Source: Pseudo-nitzschia pungens (taxonomy: Eukaryota > Bacillariophyta > Bacillariophyceae > Bacillariales > Bacillariaceae). From it: a stretch of DNA of 64,000 nt. Position numbers and translations under genes: made by a program. This document shows positions 9,030 through 20,262 of the stretch, one piece after another. Below the pieces are notes generated by a model. That model did no database searches and had not been told where the DNA came from. It worked only from the letters and a program-made list of their open reading frames with translations. The DNA lies in the NCBI GenBank assembly GCA_037355855.1, contig CM074761.1, forward strand, positions 2,871,346 to 2,935,345, read 5' to 3'. The number at the start of each line of letters is the position of its first letter. Within the stretch, counting starts at the first letter, position 1.

Positions 9030-11754
9030 ATGCTCGCCGCACATGAACCGGGCAGGTTCGGGACGCTTTCGGTCCTGCTTCTGATTGCGGCCCTGGCGTG
9101 CGTGACGGATGCCTTTTCGGTATCCGATAGATCGCAGAAGCGTACGATTTCCTCGAGGGGGCAACAGCAACAGTCTCTGGGAATGGTAGCATCTTCGCCA
9201 CCGGTAATGACGACTTCGAACGACGGCAAGTCTACCACAAAATCCGACGCCTGGTTCTCGACACGGATCCAAAAAGACATGGAATACTCGAGCCGGGTCA
9301 AGTCACTCTATCTTCGCCACGTGGTAGTGGAACGAACCGATACGGCAAAGCTGGCTCTGGATTGGTACCTGCAGTTGAGTGCGGGGGAAACCATCACCAC
9401 TAGCAGTGACGATGACGACGACGACATTGTGGTCCTCACTACCAGCAAGGATCCCTTTGGGGACGTTGCTAAGCACTTGTCGGCGTGTTCCGTCACCCGG
9501 GAAGAGGGTGGAAAACTCGGCTGGGTCGACGTTCCCGGATCGAATAGCGATGACGACGAAGAGACAAAAGAGGAATTTTCGGTGGCGGGACTCCTCCCCC
9601 GGGATCTGCTGGACGAGCTCGTGGCAAAGCAACCCAAGGCCGGAGATGTGTACATTGTGGGACCGAGTGCCATCACGAATCAGGTACACGTAGTCCGCGT
9701 CGAAGAATTGTACGTCACCAACGTTTTGCCCAAGGCGATCGATCGGGTTTACAGCACGGAGGAGTCGACAAAACTGGGATCCTTCAACGGCGTGAACGCC
9801 CTCATTCCTCGCAACAAGCTAAAAGGACACGGCGTTATGCCATCGGTGCCAAAGTTTCAGCGGCGCACATCCGGAAACGGGGAAGATCTATCCCAATCGG
9901 AATCGCAACAAGCGGACGTATGCCATTCAAACCAACGGTTGCCAGATGAATGTTGCCGATTCGGAACGCCTCGAGGGCATTCTCCAGGACGAACTAGGGC
10001 TGATGCCAATCTCAGACCGCAAGAACATCAACTCGGCGGACGTGATCATTTTCAATACCTGCAGCATCCGCGACCACGCGGAACAAAAGCTCTACGACGC
10101 GCTCGGTCCCTTTCGGGCGCGCAAGCGACAAAAATCGGGCGAGGGCAACAGCGACTTTGCTCTGATCGTCACCGGCTGCGTCGCCCAACAGGAAGGAAAG
10201 GCGCTCCTCAGAAAGATTCCCGAAATCGACGTGGTCTTGGGTCCGCAATACGTGCCCTACCTTGGATCGGTACTGGAACAAATCGAATGGGGCCACCAAT
10301 TGGTCGTCACCGCACCGACGATCATTGCCGACAACTACAAGGCAGCGGGAGCGACCTCGTCGTCAGTGGAGCTCAGCACGACATCCAAGAACACCGAAAC
10401 CATCCAATCATCGTCGGCGTTGTCGGCCACGGCATCGCCACCAACCGTGACAGCGACGGATAATTTGCCACGGATCGAACTTCCCGAAAACGACGATTTT
10501 TCGGCAAAACCCATCCGCGGGCATTCCGTTCGGGCGTGGGTCAATGTGATCTACGGATGCAACGAGCATTGTACCTATTGTGTGTAAGTAATGCATTGCA
10601 GCCTAGCTGCTTGTTGAATGGTTGCCATATCATTCAACACGCAAATATTCCTTGTATTGATTCTCGACTAGGGAAGTTAACGTCTTTCGCTGCTGTCTTT
10701 TTTTTCACATTTTTTTTAAAAATGGTTGATGTGCAATGCGTGCTCGTTTACTCAATTACTTTACTTTATTGCAGTGTCCCAGCAAGTAAGTGATGACGCG
10801 ATGCAGTTTACACAAGTGCTTACCCCGATTTCTACTCCCTCTTTGTTTTGTTTGCCTTTAATTCTGACACTTGTATTCGCTCCCGTTTCGCTGAATCTTC
10901 TGTCAGCTCGCGGCATGGAACAGTCTCGATCGATGGAGAGCATTTTGCAAGAATGCTTGGATTTGGTCGAAAACCGCGGATATAAAGAAATTACTCTCTT
11001 GGGACAAAACATTGACGCATACGGACGCGACATGGTCCCGAAGCGAACCTTTTCCGATCTCTTGCACTATTTGAATGCCAACCTGCCTCCCACCAGACTA
11101 CGATATGTGACGTCCCATCCTCGGTACTTTTCCGACCGCGTCATCGATGCGGTTGCTTCCCTCGACAAGCTCTGCGAATGCTTTCATATGCCGTTCCAGG
11201 CCGGCGACAATGACGTCCTGAAACGAATGAGACGGGGATATAGCTTTGAGAGTTACATGAAAATTATCGACAAGATTCGTGCCGCCTCGCCCGATGCGGC
11301 CATCACCGCCGATGTCATTGTTGGTTTTCCGGGTGAGACCGAAGCTGCCTTTCAGCGAACCCTGGATTTGATGGAGGCAGTCAAGTTTGACAACTTGAAT
11401 TCCTTCGCCTACTCGCCTCGACCCAACACCGAAGCAGCGACGTGGACCGACGACGATGAGTCCAAGGAACGCTTTGTGGTGCCGGAAGACGTGAAAAAAG
11501 AACGTCTCGCTCGCGTTCAAGAATTAGCGGTCCGGCACGGGTTGGAACGGAGCCAGCGTTACCTTGGGAGGACCGTGGAAGTTTTGGTCGAAGACAAGAA
11601 TCCACGAAAGCCCGGGCAGGTCATGGGACGGACACGACAGGGCCGACAAGTTTTTTTCGACGGGGACATAGACGCCTTGAAAGGAGAACTGGTGGATGTA
11701 GAAATAACGGAAGCCCGGACCTGGAGTCTGATGGGGAAACCGACGGAACAATAA
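9030..11754 (+). CDS. Plastid-targeted parvulin-like domain fused to MiaB/CDK5RAP1-type tRNA methylthiotransferase
   Basis: Radical-SAM enzyme family that adds a methylthio group at C2 of N6-modified adenosine 37 in tRNA. The N-terminus is a signal peptide ending CVTDAF|S, suggesting plastid import. Residues about 92-230 resemble a PpiC/parvulin rotamase (LYLRHVVVERTD..., FGDVAKHLSACS, GGKLGW, VHVVRVEEL). The MiaB part follows: cluster Cys in TNGCQMN, NTCSIR and TGCVAQ, radical-SAM motif CNEHCTYC, then HMPFQAGD, SPRPNTEA and a C-terminal TRAM-like domain. Introns 10584-10774 and 10786-10906 (both GTAAGT donors) flank an 11-nt micro-exon (10775-10785) that gives CTYCVVPATRGMEQ. The parvulin and MiaB frames differ by +1; either an intron 9710-9860 (GTACGT...TTTCAG, frame-restoring) or one extra base near 9862-9915 explains this. 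The latter keeps a protein-like linker, so I leave it open. Confidence 0.8.
10775..10785 (+). other. 11-nt micro-exon of the MiaB-like gene
   Basis: TGTCCCAGCAA lies between an AT-rich intron ending TTATTGCAG and an intron starting GTAAGT. Spliced in, it completes Val and supplies V-P-A plus the first base of Thr, giving CTYC-VVPATRG across the radical-SAM motif, as expected in MiaB proteins (VVP.TRG). Without it the conserved VVP residues are missing. Confidence 0.85.
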
Positions 11755-13080
11755 TAGATTCATGCAGTAACCCGAACTCACAGACGAACACTAAGGAAAG
11801 TTTGATTTTGTATTGAACCTCGTTCCAGTATTATCGACACACCCGAAATATGAATAATTGGCCTTCTTTGGTTCTAAGAATTTGGAACGCATGGGCGTTT
11901 GTTCTCCATCATGTACTTCCAGGAATGGACTCCGTTATGAAGACGTGTCCCCCCACGTACTGGGCCCGAGAAGGTTTCATCGCGAAAATTCATGGTTGTT
12001 GTACCCTGATGAGTCGGTTGGGCCTATTCCCTTCCCTCTCGGCCTTTTGCTGCAGTTATAACTGATCTCGCGCAAATTACGTTTCCAATTCTCTGATTTG
12101 TAGGAAAAGATCACCGTTTCGCCTTTTGTCATGGAATCTCGATACGCATGTCTGTCAAATGGTCAATTTTCGGAGGAAAAAAATCCTGCAGCGCACTGTT
12201 ATCTTTGCTGAGCAGTCCTTACATTGTTCTTTGTCACTATAGCATTATTCCCAGATGGTACCAATAGTACTTCTTGTTTCACATAAGTATGATGATAATC
12301 ATGCATTCTTGCTTCGCCAATGCCAGAGGGTGACAGTGCTCATCGTCAGTCAAGAGATAGTTCTTGTAGTTGCTACATTCGTGTCTGATCATCTCAAGTG
12401 TGGAACAGTATATTATGGTTTCCTAGTCTCCCATAACACAAGTCCTTGTGGGGGACCTACAGTGCATGCTTTCAGACGAGATGAATTACGAACTGTAAGG
12501 TTACTCGTAACTGCAATGGGATCGTGGTTTCGTCTGGTCGTGACGGGATTCGTCCTCCTTCCAATGGTATCTTTTTCGTGCAACCCATCAACACGTTGAT
12601 GTTTCCCGGCAGGTAGGCCAGACGAAAACAGATGGTTTAGTGTCTTTTGTGCCACACATACACGTGTATTTCGTCATCATACCGGTAGTTCTTTGCATTC
12701 CGCCCTTGTCTCCCATAAATCCGACCGCGTTCTTTCGTTCGGTTTTCTTCTGCCTTCCCCATCGGATGGTTTCGGTTTCTTCCATCCATCTTCCTTGCTC
12801 CTTGCTGCCGATCCCATTCTTCCATTCGAGATTCGATGCGATAGAACGACGACCTCGTGGAAGCCCGCTCACTTTGCTGCTACAAACGCACGGTTCGAAT
12901 CTTATTGTTGCCGTGGGTAGGAGCATGACACCAAGCATTGCTTGCACATGCCCTTTTGAGGAAACGATTACGATTTGCTTCTACAAGTTTTCTGCTCGCA
13001 AGAACTCTTAGAGGCGATACCACACTCACTCCGAGATCAGTCCGGCGTAGCATCGTCCCAACCGATAACGAAAATTCATC
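11755..13080. other. Intergenic region
   Basis: Two overlapping short frames at 11850-12065 have no recognizable similarity and I do not call them. One exact GTAAGGTTAC word at 12495-12504. The stretch before 13081 is probably the promoter region of the lipid kinase-like gene. Confidence 0.5.
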
Positions 13081-15495
13081 ATGACGGCAACCCGCAAAGA
13101 GCTGCTTCAGTTGGGAGCACCTACAAATCGATGGAGATACCGATGCTCATTTTACAGAACTTTCCCATTACCGAACAGAACCATCGCAACCTTCCTACTC
13201 CTTCTGGCAATGACGCTTTTGGTTGCGGACACCACGCTCGGCTGGACGGTCGCACCCGCCATCACCACCAATCGCAGGAGTGGTCTCCTCGACCACAACT
13301 TTGTTTCACAGCAACAACGGCACCAGAGATCCTTTCTCCGATCGAAGTCATCGACGAGATTGTGCTGGTCCGCCACGAATTCGACCGACAACGAACACTA
13401 TGCAACGGTTGCAAGCAGCATCAGACAAAGCGACAGCCACAGCCATAACCACAGCCCCAGAGAAACCAATAATAGCAGCGATTGCCTGATTCTCGTGGAT
13501 GCCGACGCCTCTTTTCAAGCAATTTCATTGTGGAACGGAACTTCCGACGAAGAGTCTCCTCTCAAGAATTCCGACGAGACCACAGAGCAAGTGGTGACGA
13601 AACCTGCGGCACCCTTCACCTATTCCTTGCCGTCTTCCGGTACGACCATCCGCGAAATTGCCATTGTTTTGAACACAAACGCTCGGGGTGTCACCGACGA
13701 GTTGCTGGCAACAGCGCGGGAAGTTGTGCGGGAATTTGACGATGGTCTACAACGTCCGGTTGGTCCGAAGGGAGAGAAGGAGAAGGAGGAGGAGAAGAGA
13801 GTGGTTCGAATCCGGGTCCTCGTCACGTCAACGCAAGACGAGGCCCGCGAGGCTGCCAAAGACATTGTGGCGAGAGCGAGTTTCCGATCGACCTCCGCAT
13901 CCCCAACAACGCTGGTGATTCCCGTAGGAGGCGATGGAACTCTGACAACGATGATCAATTTGTTGTGGCGAGAGCACTCGGCTTTGCTTCGCAACGGCGA
14001 CAGTAGCAGCAGCAGCAGCAGCAACGAAAAGAACCATCTGGATGTTGCCGGTACCGAACCCAACGACATTCCCCACGATACTCCTACCGAAACTACCATT
14101 ACCGAACCGAATGACATTCCCCTCGGTGCTGCTGCCACCGCTGCCACTTTGGATCGCGGCAGCTTCCCAATCATGTTTGGCTACGTCGCAATGGGAACTG
14201 GAAATGCCCTGGGATCTGTGGTAGGATGCCGGCCGGTAGTGGGAACGACAGATACGGCAGTGCGCGACACCGGGATTGCTCGCGGTGATACTACTAGTGC
14301 TCACAAAGGTCGTCCAACCCGGAGGAAACGAGCCATTGCAGCAACAAAGAGAGTTTGGAAGCGATTGTTTCGTCGCAACCGTACCAAGTGCCAGGAATTC
14401 AAGCTCGTTCTAAAGCAACTGATCGAGGCCACCACTGGAGGGTTGTCGGCACCAGCACCAACTGCGACACAATATTCCCCAATCACGGATCCTTCTGTCG
14501 AAATGGACATTGTGGATTTGCCATTGATCCATGTTCGCACCACAAAAGCAGGAATTAGTCACCACAACACGAACGATACAGCAATAAAAAAAGAGGACTA
14601 CTACGCGTTTTTTGCTGGTTTGGGATACGATTCGTTGGTCCTGCAGGATTACATGGACCTACAAGATCGAAACAGCACAACAAATGGCAGAGGACCCGTA
14701 CAATTCGTGTGGTCCCAACTCCGGCAGTTGGCAACAACCGGTGTGCCCGGATACACGGTAGCAATGATGACGAGGAGCTTGCCCAAGGTGCTTCGCTTGA
14801 CGGATGCTTCCCGGTTGCTGCGCGACGTGCGAATCACCACCGACCAACCCGAGTCGGCCTTTTGGATCGATCATCGCCGCGGAGATCTGATGAGGCCAGC
14901 CGCTGCAACCGCCGCACCCTCCGCACCCTGCGCCTTCCCGGCGGAAGACAAAGAGCCACAACCCCTGTTGCTGTACCGTGGATCGGCCGGCATCGTTGCC
15001 GCCGGAAGCGTTCCCTATTACGGTGGCGGACTCCGACTGTTCCCCTTTGCACGAATGACGCCGAACGGCATGCACCTACGCATCGGTCGCCGGCTGCATC
15101 CCCTCGAAGGAATCCTTCACATTCCATCGATCTTTCGGGGATCCTATCGCAACAACAAATTCAAGTGTCTGGATTTCGTGGGGAATCGGTTTGCTGTTGA
15201 GATCTACGAGAGCTATTCCATCGGCAACAGCGACGGTGATGTTCCTCCGCCGAGAGAGAGCGAATTGAACATTTTTGACGCCAAAGATCGCACCGAAGTT
15301 GGATTTCCCGTACAGCATTCCGGTGAATCCGTTGGACAGTGCACCCGCGTGGAATTTACGGTGTGCTCTTCCTCGGACGCTCAATCTGGTTATAGCCACG
15401 GCCGTGCTACAAACCTCGGAGTGCCACCGCCGGTGCGATTCGTGACCTTGATGCCATCGCGCATCGTCGAGGAGAGAATCGATATGGATCCTTGA
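13081..15495 (+). CDS. DAGK-catalytic-domain lipid kinase (sphingosine/diacylglycerol kinase-like), organelle or secretory targeted
   Basis: Predicted to phosphorylate a lipid hydroxyl (diacylglycerol or sphingoid base) with ATP. The DAGKc fold begins near residue 185 (IAIVLNTNARGV), with the ATP-binding loop PVGGDGTLT (about residues 280-288) and GTGNALG (about 372-378) matching the family's GGDGT and GT.N.. signatures. A third block, FFAGLGYDSLVL, and a C-terminal G-S-x-PYYGGG region match the second lobe. A hydrophobic stretch at about 38-55 (ATFLLLLAMTLLVADTTLGW) is a signal peptide or anchor; the aromatic after it may mark plastid import. Low-complexity insertions (poly-Ser, NDIP repeats, basic residues about 400-440) enlarge it to 804 aa compared with about 300-500 in simple members. 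Single exon. Substrate cannot be told from sequence. Confidence 0.8.
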   Translation: MTATRKELLQLGAPTNRWRYRCSFYRTFPLPNRTIATFLLLLAMTLLVADTTLGWTVAPAITTNRRSGLLDHNFVSQQQRHQRSFLRSKSSTRLCWSATNSTDNEHYATVASSIRQSDSHSHNHSPRETNNSSDCLILVDADASFQAISLWNGTSDEESPLKNSDETTEQVVTKPAAPFTYSLPSSGTTIREIAIVLNTNARGVTDELLATAREVVREFDDGLQRPVGPKGEKEKEEEKRVVRIRVLVTSTQDEAREAAKDIVARASFRSTSASPTTLVIPVGGDGTLTTMINLLWREHSALLRNGDSSSSSSSNEKNHLDVAGTEPNDIPHDTPTETTITEPNDIPLGAAATAATLDRGSFPIMFGYVAMGTGNALGSVVGCRPVVGTTDTAVRDTGIARGDTTSAHKGRPTRRKRAIAATKRVWKRLFRRNRTKCQEFKLVLKQLIEATTGGLSAPAPTATQYSPITDPSVEMDIVDLPLIHVRTTKAGISHHNTNDTAIKKEDYYAFFAGLGYDSLVLQDYMDLQDRNSTTNGRGPVQFVWSQLRQLATTGVPGYTVAMMTRSLPKVLRLTDASRLLRDVRITTDQPESAFWIDHRRGDLMRPAAATAAPSAPCAFPAEDKEPQPLLLYRGSAGIVAAGSVPYYGGGLRLFPFARMTPNGMHLRIGRRLHPLEGILHIPSIFRGSYRNNKFKCLDFVGNRFAVEIYESYSIGNSDGDVPPPRESELNIFDAKDRTEVGFPVQHSGESVGQCTRVEFTVCSSSDAQSGYSHGRATNLGVPPPVRFVTLMPSRIVEERIDMDP

Positions 15496-16130
15496 GATGA
15501 GAATTATCTTCTAATTACTATTAGACTTTCTTTGTTCTAGTTTCATCACAGTTCAATGCGCATGTTCATCTATTGTGTACGTCTTGTTCAAATGGTACAA
15601 ATGGTTACAAAACATTGTAAAACCATAGATGACTACGATACATTAAGTGTTTCGAGTCCAGAGTGACTTTTTTCATTTGCCGATCAAGTATGAAGGGGAA
15701 TCTGCTCACGCGAATCTCTTTGTGTGACGTTTTCTTTTCTAAAACACCAAGTCAGAGTGCTCTTTTCACGAATTCTATTTTTCTCTTCCACCCTTCTTCA
15801 GTTCCTCTCAAAGGGCTCAAAACATAATCTCGGACATTGATGTAACTCCTTCCCTCGTTGGATAGATTTCGTCTGTTGGGGTTTACCCCCTTTTGCACCG
15901 AGAGCGATGAACGAAAATTGTTGGCGGACTGATCCTTCCAAGATGATGGGCAACATGAGACTCTCCTTTAGTAATCCAAAGTGTATAATATGAATTGTGT
16001 TGTTCGAGTCATCACGAACCAAAATTGTTGATGACATATTGGATACTCCGTGATGATGCAACGATTGTTCGACAAAAGCTGGTAATCGGACAATGAATTC
16101 ATCACTTGACTTGCCAACCTCCTAATTGAT
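15496..16130. other. Intergenic space between convergent genes
   Basis: Holds the 3' regions of the lipid kinase-like gene (+) and the Ser-rich gene (-). Short minus-strand frames at 15798-16156 are not supported. Confidence 0.5.
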
Positions 16131-17468
16131 TCATAACTCTCTTTCCTCTGATCCAAAGTCCTTCAAGTAATAATTGAAGGTTCCACCAACACAACCCTGA
16201 TTATTGATTTTTCTCTTGGTGTAGACAGTCATTACACCATTTGGCTTGTTACCACTTTTCAAACTTTTCAAGCGAGTTTTCGCGTAAATCACGGAAGGTT
16301 CTCTGTTTTCGTATTCGCTTTCGGTATAACTATCACTGCCAGACGTGGAATATTCAGATGATGATGATGAAGATGGTGATGAAGATGATGATGACGACGA
16401 CGACGACAATGAAGATTTCACGATCTCTCGCAATGAAGTATCTTCCTCAATCGTATCCAGATTTGAATATATCACCGATTCGCTGCGACAAATGTAATTA
16501 GTATTCCTTTTGGATGACTGATTTCTGCTAGCTCTTGAAGAATGGTGGCTGCGATTTGATTTTTTATCCCTCGGTGAAAATATTACAGGAGATGTCTCTA
16601 CAGACTTTGCTGTGGTTACCGAACTCGACATTATCGATGCCGTATTGGAAGTCAAGGAAGATACTCCTGTAAACGTCGAGATATCGTCACTAGTCCCGAG
16701 CCTTTTCCTTTCGACATCCAAGAGTTTCTTTCTTTCCAAAATATCTGCAAGTTTCATTGGCTCGAAAACATCATCTATAGCTTCCTTTGTGTTCGTTATA
16801 ACCTTCGGTATCTCTGAATCTCGCTGTAGGTGTCGCACGATATGATCGTTAATGTGATGATTCAACAGGCTAGCTGAAATGCTTTGCACATTGGATTCGC
16901 TAGGGATCGTCGTGAGATCGTCTACTAAGCAGTGATCTATTTGGTGTGGTGGTGGTTGCTGTCGTTGTTGTTGTCGGTGTCGTTGTTTCCGTCTCCTGAT
17001 ATATTGCCCCGTCTCGACTTGACACACCAATGTATTCACGAAAGAGGCATCGTTTTCATCAAGCGATTCATGTTTGTGATGAGATATTACATCATCTCTT
17101 AGCTCGCTTTCGATGATACTGTTAGCCCCGTAAGAAGATAGTCTTGACACAGAGTCAGAGTTGAGCTCTTTGTCATCGTTGCCATTTTTTTTCGACTTAA
17201 TGAAGCAAATGAGACGTTTCGGGTGCAGAGCCTGTTTCTTCTCAATGCTGCCTCCGGAGTCATGACTGCAACTATCGGGCGAACTCGCTGATCCCTGAGT
17301 GCTCCTATCGTTGCCCTTGCTTCCTAAACTATTCCTTCGAAACAACTTCATGATTGATCGAACACCAAATGGAGGAATACGTTCCTGGCGACGTCCACCA
17401 TTGCCTTCCACGGATGCCAGGCTCACTGCACTCGAGAGCAAAATAGTCTCAAGCGAACTATTCCACAC
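16131..17468 (-). CDS. Unknown Ser-rich, low-complexity protein
   Basis: A 445-aa uninterrupted frame with no domain I recognize. It has a Ser/Asn/Asp-rich composition, a His/Gln/Arg-rich patch at about residues 158-175 (RRRKQRHRQQQRQQ), a helical charged block ILERKKLLDVERKRL near 240, and an acidic poly-Ser run near 355-380. The C-terminus (FNYYLKDFGSEEREL) is more ordered. Length and absence of stops across 1.3 kb argue that it is coding. It could be a nuclear or scaffold protein, but no function is assigned. The start is the first Met; an upstream exon cannot be excluded. Confidence 0.6.
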   Translation of the reverse strand: MWNSSLETILLSSAVSLASVEGNGGRRQERIPPFGVRSIMKLFRRNSLGSKGNDRSTQGSASSPDSCSHDSGGSIEKKQALHPKRLICFIKSKKNGNDDKELNSDSVSRLSSYGANSIIESELRDDVISHHKHESLDENDASFVNTLVCQVETGQYIRRRKQRHRQQQRQQPPPHQIDHCLVDDLTTIPSESNVQSISASLLNHHINDHIVRHLQRDSEIPKVITNTKEAIDDVFEPMKLADILERKKLLDVERKRLGTSDDISTFTGVSSLTSNTASIMSSSVTTAKSVETSPVIFSPRDKKSNRSHHSSRASRNQSSKRNTNYICRSESVIYSNLDTIEEDTSLREIVKSSLSSSSSSSSSSPSSSSSSEYSTSGSDSYTESEYENREPSVIYAKTRLKSLKSGNKPNGVMTVYTKRKINNQGCVGGTFNYYLKDFGSEEREL

Positions 17469-18909
17469 ACCGTTAGATCATCCAAAGATGAATCATCGGT
17501 TTCACTCCAATTGATGAGTGCACCTGCTGCACCAGCAAGATAATTTCATTTCATAGCGAGCGATGCGAACGAATTGCGGGTGAGCGTTGAACAGTAAACC
17601 TTATCTCCAACTAGGAGGACTGTAAGTGCAACGGACTCGCTCTATTTTTTGACTGCATTAAAAATAGGGGTTGGCCACTTTTTTGGTCGCGGAAGCTAAG
17701 TATCCAAATAGAGCGAAGGTGAATTGGGCAGTAATTTAATACTCTGAACACGTGTATCCTGCGGAGACAATCTTTAAGCTCATTTTTTGCGACAAACCTG
17801 GAGTTGTATTATGTGACAAGTTACTTCCAACAGCAACAATACCGCACATGAGCAAACGGACTTCCCACATTTTGGAAGCATAACCGATGCCATCATCATC
17901 TTATCCTATTTTCTCTTTCCCGGCTCTAATATTGTGTAATAGAGTGATGCTCTATGCTGCTATGAATAGTAGTAGTACTAGAAGCACGTTCTTTTGATGA
18001 TAACATTTCAATGCTTTCACCACCCAATTTCAAAAAGAAGGTTACCCTTTTCACGGATGGGGCTTTACTTCTCGAATACTAGTACACCACAGGAGCGCAC
18101 AAGAAATAAGACTGGGGAATGGTGTAAGCAGCTCTGCTGCTATACTACTAGTAGCAATAGTAGAGGAGCAACAAGACATCTCAAGCACCCCCCTGTCTTT
18201 TAGATGGCCAGTCATGGACTTGATTTGAGTTACTCCATTATGATACAGTACAACAGTAGTAAGATGGGAATTCGCAGCATAATATGTTCAGAGAGTAGAT
18301 ACATTCCTCATACCGGGGGTATTATCGAGTTGAGGTCATGTACACGTACGGTAGTAAGGCTTACTCGTCCTCAGTGAGGTTACGAGGACCACATCGGTGA
18401 CGGACCGAAGGCTAACTCGAACTCTATTGTACGGATGTCGGTATGTTGCAGACAACATTCTTTACTTCTACCGTAATTTACCATACCGGTACGCATGTTG
18501 GTCATACGTAGTCGCATTTACTCTTTGAGAGCGAGTAAGGCTTTTACATACGTACGGTAAGGTTATACCATAATCATTGTGTATCTTTTCCTTCTGAAGG
18601 AACTTGAGAATTTTAGGTGCCTTCATGGATCTTGTCTTCGAGAACCTTGACTTACGTCTTCCAACTTCCATAACACGCACTCCACACCCCTCCTCATACA
18701 CAAAATCATTCTTTATTCCGGACTTGACCTTAACAAGGGACGGTCGACAAATCATCCACTCCGGATCGTCACCATTGACAACCTGTCGGTGAAAGCAGTG
18801 ATGGGTAGAATGCAGAGACCGATGAAGATTGGAAAATGCGACTCTTGGAGCGGGTATTTGCATTGGCTTCAGACGACTCCGAGAGTACTTTTCTTCCTTC
18901 TGACGATAA
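17469..18909. other. Intergenic region, possible upstream exon of the LON-domain gene
   Basis: No gene is firmly supported. A minus-strand 131-codon frame (18468-18863) and a plus-strand frame from 18836 exist; the latter could be an upstream exon of the LON-domain gene but no good splice donor was found. Several TAAGGCTTA/TAAGGTTA words cluster at 18350-18570. Confidence 0.4.
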
Positions 18910-20262
18910 CCATCGGATTGCAGTGCCTACTCCGATGGATTCATACTCCGGAATGATATCATTAGTTCTCCTCGCGTTCAGGAGGAGATCAGTAACCCTG
19001 TCATTTCTTTCCCCGTAAGGAGAACGAGCAATCTGCATCTTTCGATCGATGGGGACGACGCGGACGACGATGACGACACCAGAGACGACGACGACGACGA
19101 CGACAGTATAGCTCGTTTCGATGCCGAAACATTGTCGAATCGAATCCGAGAGGTGGAGCTATCCGAGTCCGAGGTCCTCGATCAGTTCACGTCCGGACTC
19201 CAGCAGCGAGTTCGGGAACTTCAATCCGCGGAGGCCATCGAAGAACAATTCGAGAACGATGCGTCGTCGTCGTCCTCTGCAATCTTGTCGCTGCCAGTGA
19301 TTTGCTTCGACGCCTTGTTGCCCAACCAGAAACTAGAGGGATCTACGGAGGATCCCACATTCATTCGGTTCTTGCTGGAGGAAACCGGGCTCGGAGGGTG
19401 GTTCGTAATGGTCTCGTTCGAATATCGATCGAGGAAAGTGCGACGCAACGGTGTCTTGTGCAAAGTGGAGTTTCTGGATGCAGCGGCAAAAACCAAAGCT
19501 AGCGACGAAGACGATGGTTACAGCGTGAGTGGCCAATCTCTGAGTGTGCCAACGTCGGTGCGCTTTGTAATTTCAGGGAAACGGCGTTGTCGCGTGGCTG
19601 GGGAAGCGAAGGCACTGCAATTGAGAATCGGTAGGTGGAGAAGACAGTACGACGAAAACGGAGAAGAATCTGTGTTGGGTTGGGGCATGGAGCGTTTCAC
19701 AGATCTTCTTCCAGCAACGACACAAAGATCTGACACCGTCAAAGCAACAAATGATTCATCATCATCCCCCCCATCCCGACTATCTTCGAATCCAGAACAG
19801 TCTACCGATCCCAGGCAGTGGAGCAAAACAGAAATCGAAAGCAACAATCTCGAGGGGGACCGAAAATACGAATTCGACGAAAGCGCCCTCGATAAAGCCG
19901 AATCCCTCGTGCCATACGTCGAGGAGTGGTACGATCTCGCCTCTAACGTTAAGACCTACCACAACACCAACGTTACTGTATCTGCTCGGGTCCAACGAGA
20001 CAAGCCAATGCTGCGGGTGGACCCCAAGGTCCTCCTCAAAAAAGTCCGCAAGGAACTCGGAGACCGTCCCGACCCGAGAAAGGATCCCCACGGCTTTTGT
20101 TTCTGGGCGGGAGCGCTCATCAACCCGCTCCCGGTTCTGGGAGTCTCGCTAGAAATTCGCGGGAACCTGCTGGAAGTCCGGACACTCGAAGAACGATTGA
20201 AAATCCTCGAGGTGGGGTTGCTCCGATCAATCCAGAATCTCAAGGGGGAGCGTCCGCTGTGA
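18910..20262 (+). CDS. LON substrate-binding (PUA-like) domain protein, 5' end unresolved
   Basis: From about residue 50 of the main frame (19132) the protein shows the N-terminal LON domain pattern: ILSLPVICFDALLPNQKLEG (the 'lP.f.l.vvPg' start), a GGWFVMVS block standing for the usual 'iG.v..i', a V-R-F-V-I-S-G-KRRCRV strand ('v...G..Rf.v'), and a C-terminal helical part ending LLRSIQNLKG. No ATPase or protease domain follows, so this is a stand-alone LON-domain protein like those linked to ubiquitin or proteolysis adaptors, not the Lon protease. The frame has no ATG between its upstream stop (18907) and 19132, where only TTG is available, and a (GAC)n acidic run is encoded at 19054-19104. 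The true start is therefore probably in an upstream exon. Confidence 0.65.
   Translation, partial: PSDCSAYSDGFILRNDIISSPRVQEEISNPVISFPVRRTSNLHLSIDGDDADDDDDTRDDDDDDDSIARFDAETLSNRIREVELSESEVLDQFTSGLQQRVRELQSAEAIEEQFENDASSSSSAILSLPVICFDALLPNQKLEGSTEDPTFIRFLLEETGLGGWFVMVSFEYRSRKVRRNGVLCKVEFLDAAAKTKASDEDDGYSVSGQSLSVPTSVRFVISGKRRCRVAGEAKALQLRIGRWRRQYDENGEESVLGWGMERFTDLLPATTQRSDTVKATNDSSSSPPSRLSSNPEQSTDPRQWSKTEIESNNLEGDRKYEFDESALDKAESLVPYVEEWYDLASNVKTYHNTNVTVSARVQRDKPMLRVDPKVLLKKVRKELGDRPDPRKDPHGFCFWAGALINPLPVLGVSLEIRGNLLEVRTLEERLKILEVGLLRSIQNLKGERPL

Noticed and set aside
12893..12902. GGTTCGAATC, a tRNA T-loop-like word
   Set aside because: No matching acceptor, D or anticodon arms could be built upstream. 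A similar word at about 13804 lies inside the lipid kinase-like coding frame.
18468..19038. Minus-strand 131- and 89-codon frames opposite the LON gene's upstream region
   Set aside because: No recognizable motif; they overlap the likely promoter or upstream exon of the plus-strand gene.
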